Positions 1-5,066 of a stretch of 15,509 nt of DNA are shown here, in pieces. The DNA lies in NCBI GenBank assembly GCA_910588825.1, contig CAJURF010000001.1, positions 1 through 15,509 of the forward strand, given 5' to 3'. The notes under the pieces were generated by a model. It was not told where the DNA came from. It worked only from the letters and a program-made list of their open reading frames with translations, and ran no database searches. Position numbers and translations under genes: made by a program. Source of the DNA: an uncultured Lachnospiraceae bacterium (lineage in GTDB: Bacteria > Bacillota > Clostridia > Lachnospirales > Lachnospiraceae). How positions within the stretch are numbered: the first letter of the stretch is position 1; each line of letters begins with the position of its first letter.

Positions 1-1
1 T

Positions 2-82
2 GATTTACAAGTGATACGGACAAGTAGAACGTCATATCAAGTAACGCTGATTGGATGGACACCGCAAAAGGCAGGGCGTTAA
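2..82 (+). CDS. C-terminal end of an unidentified protein (partial)
   Basis: From base 2 an open frame of 26 codons runs to a TAA at 80-82 and reads like a genuine protein end (…TSRTSYQVTLIGWTPQKAGR). The start lies outside the window and the family is not recognised. The stop codon falls inside the hairpin at 68-93, as is common at the end of a transcription unit. The gene would converge on the hicAB operon and may belong to the same accessory segment. The open frame is short, so it could also be chance. Confidence 0.35.
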   Translation, partial: DLQVIRTSRTSYQVTLIGWTPQKAGR

Positions 83-93
83 TCCCCTGCCTT
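66..93 (-). terminator. Rho-independent terminator after hicB
   Basis: A perfect 9-bp stem (68-76 with 85-93, AAGGCAGGG/CCCTGCCTT) encloses an 8-base loop. On the minus strand it is followed by a short T run at 69-66. It lies 14 bases after the hicB stop codon. The + strand copy could also end the partial gene that stops at 82. Confidence 0.7.
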
Positions 94-106
94 ATATGCA
101 TATTTA

Positions 107-451
107 TTAAAGTGCCAATTTGTATAATGCTAACTGATTAAGACTTACACCCTCTTTTTCCGCTTCAATGGCTAATCTTTGATGCAAAGATTTTGGAAGC
201 CTTACAACAAATTTTCCGCTGTAATTATTTGGTGCTTCTGGAATTGGTATAGGAAGATTATTTTCTATTTTTATTTCAATATATCCTTCCAATGCTTCAT
301 TAAGGCTTTCATATAATCCTTCAAGTGTATCACTGGTACTTTGGCATCCGTCAAGTTCCAAAATTCTGCCATAGAAATAGTGTCCGCTTTCATCATTCAT
401 TTCCTGCACTAATCTTGTATAGGGCAATCTCATATAATCCTTAACTTCCAT
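107..451 (-). CDS. hicB: HicB-family antitoxin
   Basis: This 114-residue protein is the antitoxin of a HicAB type II toxin-antitoxin pair. It should bind and neutralise the HicA ribonuclease and repress the operon. Residues about 1-60 resemble the degenerate RNase H-like HicB fold, with the typical FYGRILELDGCQSTSDTLEGLYESLNEAL segment shape. Residues about 78-114 (GKFVVRLPKSLHQRLAIEAEKEGVS, then LNQ) form a ribbon-helix-helix DNA-binding domain. The ATG at 451 has an AAAGGAG site 9 bases upstream. The gene follows hicA with a 47-base gap and ends just before a hairpin terminator. Its AT-rich composition differs from the genes beyond 1146. The family call is firm; the regulatory role is inferred from the family. 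Confidence 0.9.
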   Translation of the reverse strand: MEVKDYMRLPYTRLVQEMNDESGHYFYGRILELDGCQSTSDTLEGLYESLNEALEGYIEIKIENNLPIPIPEAPNNYSGKFVVRLPKSLHQRLAIEAEKEGVSLNQLALYKLAL

Positions 452-498
452 GTTTTCATGCTCCTTTCCGCTTGCTATAATATGCCAGAATAAGGGGA

Positions 499-726
499 TT
501 ATTCCCCTATCCTATTCAGCACATCCATAACATAAGCCTTTTTTAATGGATTTTCTTGCTTTATTGTTATCAAATCCCCAGTTTCTTTATTCAGATAATG
601 CTTATGGCTTCCTTTTTGTCTTGCCGGAATATAGCCGTATGCTGCTAAAACTTTGTCTATTTCTTCTGGCCGCATTCCATTTGGCTGTTGCTTCATTTTT
701 TCAATTAGCTTTTTTACACTTGGCAC
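499..726 (-). CDS. hicA: HicA-family mRNA interferase toxin
   Basis: This 75-residue protein is a HicA toxin, a double-stranded-RNA-binding-like fold that cleaves mRNA when free of HicB. The hallmark GSH motif is present (RQKGSHKHYLN); His41 is the expected catalytic residue. It is followed by a beta-strand (DLITIKQENPLKKAYV) and a C-terminal helix, and the length is normal for the family. The only start that keeps the full N-terminus is GTG at 726, with a weak GA-rich site (AAAGAGAG) about 9 bases upstream, so toxin translation may be deliberately low. It is the first gene of the operon, ahead of hicB. All key residues look intact, so the toxin is probably functional. Confidence 0.9.
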   Translation of the reverse strand: MPSVKKLIEKMKQQPNGMRPEEIDKVLAAYGYIPARQKGSHKHYLNKETGDLITIKQENPLKKAYVMDVLNRIGE

Positions 727-750
727 TGTGATTATCTCTCTTTTTATATT

Positions 751-779
751 ATAGTATCATATATAGTACTATATGTCAA
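751..779 (-). promoter_or_regulatory. hicAB promoter
   Basis: On the minus strand a consensus -35 TTGACA (779-774) is followed after 17 bases by TACTAT (756-751), which carries an extended -10 TG. A second TTGACA lies just upstream at 785-780, giving a tandem -35. A TATAAT at 753-748 is an alternative -10 but needs a 20-base spacer. The GTG of hicA is 24 bases beyond the -10. Confidence 0.65.
761..774. promoter_or_regulatory. Palindromic operator, likely HicB-binding
   Basis: ATATAGTACTATAT is a perfect 14-bp palindrome lying between the -35 and -10 of the hicAB promoter. A bound repressor here would block RNA polymerase. HicB proteins with a DNA-binding C-terminus autoregulate through palindromes in this position. 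Binding itself is inferred. Confidence 0.6.
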
Positions 780-813
780 TGTCAAAATAAAGTATCGTTT
801 CTATGTCTGTTGA

Positions 814-836
814 GTATCAAAAGTAATGTTTGATAC
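814..836. repeat. 8-bp perfect inverted repeat
   Basis: GTATCAAA and TTTGATAC are separated by 7 bases. It is too AT-rich, and lacks the T tract, to be a terminator. It could be a protein-binding site, about 90 bases upstream of the hicA start codon. Function unknown. Confidence 0.5.
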
Positions 837-940
837 ATTCATTGATGAAATTGCCTACCTTGTCGCTGTCCGTTCTGTAAGTGTCTGTAGCGGTCTGCAC
901 TGCTGCCCTACAAATTGAGTATAATTGAAAACCGTATTAG

Positions 941-967
941 AGGGTGTCTGTCAAAAGCAGATACCCT
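941..967. terminator. Hairpin, possible terminator
   Basis: AGGGTGTCTG pairs with CAGATACCCT (one G-U pair) around a 7-base loop. Short T-rich sequence follows on the + strand (TTTATTC). No adjacent gene clearly needs it. Confidence 0.45.
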
Positions 968-978
968 TTATTCATTCT

Positions 979-1021
979 AAAAAGAAACCGCTATCCTCTT
1001 ACTTTGGGTAACGGTCTTTTT
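979..1021. terminator. Strong bidirectional terminator
   Basis: Six A bases plus G (979-984) pair with CTTTTT (1016-1021). After a 2-base bulge, ACCG pairs with CGGT, and the stem continues through a mismatch to TATCC/GGGTA around a 9-base loop (997-1005). A and T tracts flank the stem on both sides, so it can stop transcription from either strand. It isolates the hicAB segment from the 1146-2903 genes. Confidence 0.65.
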
Positions 1022-1034
1022 ATGCTTAATATTT

Positions 1035-1079
1035 GTGTGCTACCTCATGTGTGCTATCTGTGTGTTACTTGTGTGCTAC
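1035..1079 (+). repeat. Four 9-bp direct repeats, GTGTGCTAC type
   Basis: The units are GTGTGCTAC (1035), GTGTGCTAT (1049), GTGTGTTAC (1060) and GTGTGCTAC (1071). Start-to-start spacing is 14, 11 and 11 bases, close to one helical turn, so a protein could bind all copies on one face of the DNA. Arrays like this occur as arm-type integrase sites at the ends of integrative elements and as iterons. Which applies here is unknown. Confidence 0.6.
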
Positions 1080-1093
1080 GTGGCAAAATTTAA

Positions 1094-1126
1094 GGCTACC
1101 GCCGACATCCTCTGTCAACGATAGCC
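1094..1126 (-). terminator. Weak hairpin after the GGGtGRT gene
   Basis: GGCTA (1094-1098) pairs with TAGCC (1122-1126). An inner GACA/TGTC pairing lies in the loop. On the minus strand the stem is followed by TTAAATTTT. Placement 20 bases after the stop codon supports a terminator; the stem is short. Confidence 0.4.
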
Positions 1127-1145
1127 CTTGACTTTACGCTATTTC

Positions 1146-2156
1146 TTAGAACTTCCCAGCCTTAGCCGCTTCCTCCACAGCAACGGCAACTGCAACAGTC
1201 ATTCCAACCATTGGATTATTTCCTGCACCGATAAGTCCCATCATTTCCACATGGGCAGGTACGGAAGAAGACCCGGCGAACTGTGCATCAGAGTGCATAC
1301 GTCCCATGGTATCAGTCATACCGTAGGAAGCAGGACCTGCCGCCATATTGTCAGGATGCAGAGTACGTCCTGTGCCGCCGCCGGAGGCTACAGAGAAGTA
1401 TTTCTTTCCTTTTTCTGTACATTCTTTCTTATATGTTCCGGCTACGGGATGCTGGAAACGGGTGGGATTGGTGGAGTTTCCTGTGATGGACACATCCACG
1501 CCCTCTTTCCACATAATGGCCACGCCCTCAACAACATCGTTGGCACCGTAGCAGTTTACTTTGGCGCGGGGGCCGTCAGAGTACGCCTTGCAGAATACCT
1601 CTTTCAATTCCCCTGTATGATAATCGTAGTCTGTCTCTACATATGTAAATCCATTGATACGTGCAATGATCTGTGCGGCATCTTTCCCCAGTCCGTTTAA
1701 GATTACCCGCAGAGGTTTCTGACGGACTTTATTGGCTTTTTCCGCAATGCCGATGGCACCCTCTGCTGCGGCAAAGGATTCGTGTCCTGCCAGGAAGCAG
1801 AAGCAGTCTGTGGACTCCTCCAACAGCATCTTTCCAAGATTTCCATGGCCCAGGCCTACTTTTCTCTGGTCTGCCACAGAGCCGGGGATGCAGAATGACT
1901 GCAGGCCCTCTCCGATTGCCGCTGCGGCATCGGCTGCCCGCTTACATCCTTTTTTAATAGCAATCGCAGCGCCTACGGTATACGCCCATTTTGCATTTTC
2001 AAAACAGATTGGCTGGATTCCTTCCACGATTTTGTATACATCCAGACCGGCAGCTTTCGTCACTTCTGCCGCTTCTTCGATGGAATGGATTCCGTTTTCC
2101 TCCAGTTTCGCCAGAATCTGTTTTTCTCTTCTTTCATATGATTCAAATAAAGCCAT
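1146..2156 (-). CDS. GGGtGRT-family protein, paired with NifU-like protein
   Basis: This 336-residue protein belongs to the family named after its GGGTGRT glycine-rich motif (residues 259-265, followed by LHPDNMAAGP). The biochemical role of the family is not established, to my knowledge. The sequence is rich in Ala and Gly, has a second glycine stretch (MGLIGAGNNPMVGM) near the C-terminus, and shows no signal peptide or clear membrane helix, so it is probably cytosolic. Cysteines occur in the N-terminal half (IQPICFENAKW, LQSFCIPG, STDCFCFLAG), but no classic CxxC cluster site is seen. The ATG at 2156 has AGGAGG 9 bases upstream. It lies 54 bases after the NifU-like gene on the same strand, so the two are probably co-transcribed and may act on the same cluster or cofactor. 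The family is recognised with confidence; the function is unknown. Confidence 0.85.
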   Translation of the reverse strand: MALFESYERREKQILAKLEENGIHSIEEAAEVTKAAGLDVYKIVEGIQPICFENAKWAYTVGAAIAIKKGCKRAADAAAAIGEGLQSFCIPGSVADQRKVGLGHGNLGKMLLEESTDCFCFLAGHESFAAAEGAIGIAEKANKVRQKPLRVILNGLGKDAAQIIARINGFTYVETDYDYHTGELKEVFCKAYSDGPRAKVNCYGANDVVEGVAIMWKEGVDVSITGNSTNPTRFQHPVAGTYKKECTEKGKKYFSVASGGGTGRTLHPDNMAAGPASYGMTDTMGRMHSDAQFAGSSSVPAHVEMMGLIGAGNNPMVGMTVAVAVAVEEAAKAGKF

Positions 2157-2210
2157 TATCTCAATCCTCCTGTCTGTTTTGACAAAATGTATCTGTTTTT
2201 TATGTGGCTG

Positions 2211-2903
2211 CTATTCTTTTCTTGGGTCAATGATCTTCACTGCGTCATCCACACGTCCGTATTGTCCCTGTGCCTTTTCCAGAGCAGTATTCGCATCGTC
2301 ACCGGCTTTGATAAAGTCCATCATTTTTCCGAAGTTCACATATTTATAGCCGATGATTTCATCGTCTTCATTTAAAGCAATGCCTGTCACATAGCCATCT
2401 GTCATTTCCAGATAACGAGGTCCCTTTTTGAGAGTGCCGTACATGGTACCGATTTGTGAGCGGAGTCCTTTGCCCAGATCTTCCAGTCCTGCGCCGATGG
2501 CCAGTCCATCTTCTGAGAACGCGCTCTGGCTTCTTCCATATACAATCTGAAGGAACAGCTCTCTCATAGCTGTATTGATTGCATCGCATACCAGGTCTGT
2601 ATTAAGAGCTTCCAAAATTGTCCTTCCCGGGAGTATTTCAGATGCCATAGCCGCAGAATGGGTCATACCGGAACATCCAAGGGTCTCTACCAATGCTTCC
2701 TGGATAACACCGTCTTTTACATTCAAAGTCAGCTTACAGGCACCCTGCTGTGGTGCACACCAGCCAATGCCGTGGGTGAATCCGGAGATATCTTTGACTT
2801 CTTTTGCTTTTACCCATTTTGCTTCTTCAGGGATTGGCGCTGCTCCGTGGTTCACGCCCTGTGCCACTGGACACATCATTTCTATTTCCTGTGAATAAAT
2901 CAT
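2211..2903 (-). CDS. NifU/IscU-like iron-sulfur scaffold-type protein
   Basis: This 230-residue cytosolic protein has a NifU/IscU-like core. GACKLTLNVKDG followed by VIQEALVETLGCSGMTHSAA matches the two cysteine-bearing segments of IscU scaffolds (Cys56 and Cys77 here), and SEILPGRTILEAL matches the following helix. Further cysteines are Cys11, Cys49 and Cys106. The third IscU ligand is not at its usual place, so cluster binding may differ from IscU. The N-terminal 45 residues and the C-terminal 100 or so are extra compared with IscU, and the C-terminus (GYVTGIALNEDDEIIGYKYV) is specific to this subfamily. The ATG at 2903 has AAAGGAG upstream. The gene is first in a two-gene unit with the GGGtGRT gene. 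A scaffold or carrier role is inferred from homology; its client is unknown. Confidence 0.8.
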   Translation of the reverse strand: MIYSQEIEMMCPVAQGVNHGAAPIPEEAKWVKAKEVKDISGFTHGIGWCAPQQGACKLTLNVKDGVIQEALVETLGCSGMTHSAAMASEILPGRTILEALNTDLVCDAINTAMRELFLQIVYGRSQSAFSEDGLAIGAGLEDLGKGLRSQIGTMYGTLKKGPRYLEMTDGYVTGIALNEDDEIIGYKYVNFGKMMDFIKAGDDANTALEKAQGQYGRVDDAVKIIDPRKE

Positions 2904-2942
2904 TTTGTAACTCCTTTCAATAGTAAATTGAGTTTCTTTTTT

Positions 2943-2971
2943 ATTTTCTCATAAATTCCCAGAATAGTCCA
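2943..2971 (-). promoter_or_regulatory. Possible promoter of the NifU-like/GGGtGRT operon
   Basis: On the minus strand TGGACT (2971-2966) and GAAAAT (2948-2943) are 17 bases apart, with an extended -10 TG. Each hexamer matches the consensus at 4 of 6 positions. It is the best candidate in a 109-base gap that must also end the ABC operon; no clear terminator stem was found there. Confidence 0.35.
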
Positions 2972-3012
2972 GCTAAAATTTAACCGGAAAATTAAGAAAG
3001 AAAACAGATGGA

Positions 3013-3651
3013 TTAGAACTCCATTTTTTCGAAAACTTTCAAAGATATCAAATAAGAACCGCCGAAAACCATCAGGCTTGCTGCAAAAAAGAGATACGGG
3101 AGCATGTCAAAAAGGCTGCGGGAAGCACCAGAGATTTGTATCAATGCGTCCATGTCCAGAATCTTTACCGACACCAGGATGACCACCACAGGTGTCAGAA
3201 TTATCAGCATCATGACAATCCTTGTCTTTTCCACGCCATAGCGGTATGCCACAGGAACCAGGACGCTGGTGACAAGGAAATAAATACCCTGGACTACGAA
3301 AACGGTAGCCAGCCAGGACTCCGTGCCTGTGCCCTTAATCAAGTGGTTGAGGAATTCTCCCAATGCGGAGTATGTCAGTATCATAACGGCATTTAAAATC
3401 ACTGTGAAATATTTTTCAAGGACCATATCTTTACGGTCCAGAGGGCAGGAAAGCAGATAGGCATATCCGCCTGCTTCGTCCATGGTGAATGCGGAGAAAC
3501 TTAAATTAATCCCAACCACCAGAGACATCCACATCATATAGCTGGGCATATCCATGCCGATACCGAAAACACAAAAACAGACCAGCACAAGCAGATATTG
3601 GCGGAAATATAATTTTAAGTTATAGAGTTCTCTTAACAGCAGTCCTTTCAT
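3013..3651 (-). CDS. ABC-2 type transporter permease subunit
   Basis: This 212-residue integral membrane protein has about six hydrophobic segments (roughly residues 15-32, 37-54, 84-103, 115-137, 145-165 and 184-204). The pattern fits the small ABC-2 permeases that partner a separate ATPase. The segment FTMDEAGGYAYLLSCPLDRKDMVLEKY is typical of the family: a cytoplasmic loop with an ‘LLSLPIxRKxxVxxKY’ shape. Its start overlaps the stop of the ATPase gene by 4 bases (ATGA), a sign of translational coupling, and it is the last gene of the GntR-ATPase-permease operon. The substrate cannot be read from the sequence; related YtrABC-type systems respond to cell-wall-active compounds. It could equally be an uncharacterised exporter. 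Confidence 0.85.
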   Translation of the reverse strand: MKGLLLRELYNLKLYFRQYLLVLVCFCVFGIGMDMPSYMMWMSLVVGINLSFSAFTMDEAGGYAYLLSCPLDRKDMVLEKYFTVILNAVMILTYSALGEFLNHLIKGTGTESWLATVFVVQGIYFLVTSVLVPVAYRYGVEKTRIVMMLIILTPVVVILVSVKILDMDALIQISGASRSLFDMLPYLFFAASLMVFGGSYLISLKVFEKMEF

Positions 3652-4508
3652 CTTTTTTCTCCTTTCACATAAAACAAAATGATATTTTCAATGGATGTGC
3701 GTTCGGTATGGTATCCTGGATACCTCTTTTGGAAATCCTGCAGGTTATTCACCAGCACCTCACATCCGAACTGATTCTTTCGCACGCCCTGTATATAAGT
3801 GTCCGGGATATTTCCATATTCATCGGCAGTACAGTGTACAATTCCAAACTGGTACAGCAGTTCATCCTTATTCATATAAAACTGCAGTTTTCCCTCGTGG
3901 AGAAAAGCAATATAATCGGCTATTTTCTCCAGGTCGCTGATAATGTGGGAGGAAATCAGCACAGTATGTGTCTCGTCCTGGATAAAATCTAACAGAATAT
4001 CCAAAATATCATCCCGCACAACCGGGTCCAGGCCGCTGGTGGCTTCATCGAAAATCAGAGTTTTTGCCTGATGGGACAGAGCCACTGCCAAATCCAGCTT
4101 CATCTTCATTCCTCTGGAGTAGTCTTTAATGTTTTTGTTTCGGTCAATCTGAAAAACTGTTAAATATTTCTCAAAAGTCTCAGCCTGCCAATGTCCATAT
4201 GCCTTGCTCATACACGCCCCCAGCTGTCTGGCGTTTAGCCGGCTGGCAAATTCCACCCCTGCCAGGATTACTCCTGCGCTGTCTTTCCACTGGGGCATGG
4301 CATCTTCCATCCTTTTCCCGTCCAGCAGAATCTCTCCTTCCTGTATGAAATTCATCTGCAGAATCGCCTTAATCAGCGTGGTTTTTCCTGCCCCGTTCTC
4401 CCCCACAAGACCTACGATACTGCCCCTGGGAATGTCCATGGTGATATGGTCCAGTGTAAAGTTTTCATATTTTTTTGTTACATTTTTCAAAGAAATTGCA
4501 GCTTCCAT
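3648..4508 (-). CDS. ABC transporter ATP-binding protein
   Basis: This 286-residue ATPase would power the ABC-2 permease encoded next to it. Visible motifs are Walker A GENGAGKT (residues 36-43), a degenerate signature in YSRGMKMKL, Walker B TLIFDE, then SGLDP as the D-loop, and the switch histidine in LISSHI. The C-terminal 70 residues form the variable domain of the drug/peptide export ATPases (BcrA/YtrB type). An in-frame start 14 codons upstream (4550) is less likely: the ATG at 4508 has GAGGAGG at 4521-4515, spaced 6 bases, and begins exactly where ABC homology begins. The start lies one base after the stop of the GntR gene, and the stop overlaps the permease start, so the three genes are coupled. 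Substrate unknown. Confidence 0.9.
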   Translation of the reverse strand: MEAAISLKNVTKKYENFTLDHITMDIPRGSIVGLVGENGAGKTTLIKAILQMNFIQEGEILLDGKRMEDAMPQWKDSAGVILAGVEFASRLNARQLGACMSKAYGHWQAETFEKYLTVFQIDRNKNIKDYSRGMKMKLDLAVALSHQAKTLIFDEATSGLDPVVRDDILDILLDFIQDETHTVLISSHIISDLEKIADYIAFLHEGKLQFYMNKDELLYQFGIVHCTADEYGNIPDTYIQGVRKNQFGCEVLVNNLQDFQKRYPGYHTERTSIENIILFYVKGEKR

Positions 4509-4509
4509 C

Positions 4510-4884
4510 TTATGCCTCCTCAAATAATATTTGTAACATCTCTTTGACATCTTCTTGTGATATTCCAGCCTGCCGGGCCTGTCTGACTGCCATTTCCAGG
4601 TACTCTTCCACCCGTTTCAGATGTTCTTCCCGCAGAAGCTCCCGGTTGGTATCCGCCACAAAACTTCCCTTTCCCACCACGGTGTAGATAAACCCGTCTT
4701 TCTCCAGGTCTTCATAGGCCCTTTTTGTGGTAATCACACTGATTCGCAGTTCCTTCGCCAACAGCCTCATAGACGGCAGCATATCATGGGGATTCAATTC
4801 TCCGGTTAAAATCAGTTGTTTCAACTGGGAGGTGATCTGCTCGTAAATGGGTCTGCCGCTGGAATTGCTGATGATAATGTTCAT
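4510..4884 (-). CDS. GntR-family repressor, YtrA-like
   Basis: This 124-residue regulator has an N-terminal winged helix-turn-helix of the GntR type (residues about 10-76: PIYEQITSQLKQLILTG, LPSMRLLAKELRIS, TTKRAYEDLEKDGFIYTVVGKG). A short helical tail of about 45 residues follows, without a large effector domain. That short form, next to ABC genes, is the hallmark of the YtrA subfamily. It is the first gene of the operon and its promoter carries a palindrome over the -10, so autorepression is likely. The ligand, if any, is unknown; such regulators are usually released by antibiotics or envelope stress. The ATG at 4884 has an AAAGGAG site upstream. Confidence 0.9.
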   Translation of the reverse strand: MNIIISNSSGRPIYEQITSQLKQLILTGELNPHDMLPSMRLLAKELRISVITTKRAYEDLEKDGFIYTVVGKGSFVADTNRELLREEHLKRVEEYLEMAVRQARQAGISQEDVKEMLQILFEEA

Positions 4885-4920
4885 AACAGCCTCTCCTTTA
4901 GGTGTAACTTTTATATCTAT

Positions 4921-4941
4921 TGTATATATTTATTATATACA
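4921..4941. promoter_or_regulatory. Probable GntR operator
   Basis: TGTATATA-N5-TATATACA is a perfect 8-bp inverted repeat that covers the whole -10 hexamer of the promoter. It lies 36 bases upstream of the GntR start codon. A dimeric GntR/YtrA repressor bound here would exclude RNA polymerase. The assignment to this regulator is inferred from adjacency and symmetry. Confidence 0.7.
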
Positions 4942-4960
4942 CATATACTCGGTCTGTCAA
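4932..4960 (-). promoter_or_regulatory. Consensus promoter of the GntR-ABC operon
   Basis: On the minus strand a perfect TTGACA (4960-4955), a 17-base spacer and a perfect TATAAT (4937-4932) form a full consensus housekeeping promoter. Such strength suggests that the operon is kept off by a repressor and comes on strongly when released. Confidence 0.85.
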
Positions 4961-5018
4961 TACCCGATAAAATATTCCATACGTGTCTGAAGCAGGATAA
5001 ATTTTCTGCACGACAAAT

Positions 5019-5053
5019 ACAGCCAGTCCGCAATCATCCTGCAGACTGGCTGT
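5019..5053 (-). terminator. Terminator after the phosphohexomutase gene
   Basis: A perfect 10-bp stem (ACAGCCAGTC with GACTGGCTGT) is extended inward by GC/GC past one mismatch. It starts 13 bases after the gene's stop on the minus strand and is followed there by ATTTGT. It also separates this gene from the GntR operon promoter. Confidence 0.75.
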
Positions 5054-5066
5054 GTTTCTACTATAA

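Larger units (their letters stand above)
727..1145. other. 419-base region without a convincing gene
   Basis: This gap between hicA and the GGGtGRT gene is AT-rich near hicA and holds the hicAB promoter/operator, an 8-bp inverted repeat (814-836), a hairpin (941-967), a bidirectional terminator (979-1021), four GTGTGCTAC-like direct repeats (1035-1079) and a weak hairpin (1094-1126). The only small open frame, 826-918 (+, 30 residues), has no ribosome binding site and no recognisable content. The density of structured, non-coding DNA fits the edge of an integrated element, but no core attachment site could be proven. Confidence 0.6.

Noticed and set aside
826..918. 30-residue + strand open frame after hicA
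   Set aside because: No ribosome binding site, no known family, and the start lies inside an inverted repeat.
1035..1079. CRISPR array
   Set aside because: Units are only 9 bp with 2-5 base gaps; there are no spacers of CRISPR length and no cas genes.
1128..2349. Long + strand open frames (190 and 205 codons) opposite the GGGtGRT gene
   Set aside because: The minus-strand genes are clearly coding with good ribosome sites; the + frames have no recognisable content.
2904..3012. Terminator of the GntR-ABC operon
   Set aside because: The AT-rich sequence around 2985 has a CCGG centre but its arms do not pair into a convincing stem.
4509..4550. 14-codon upstream start for the ABC ATPase
   Set aside because: It would overlap the GntR gene; the ATG at 4508 has GAGGAGG at good spacing and begins at the ABC homology.
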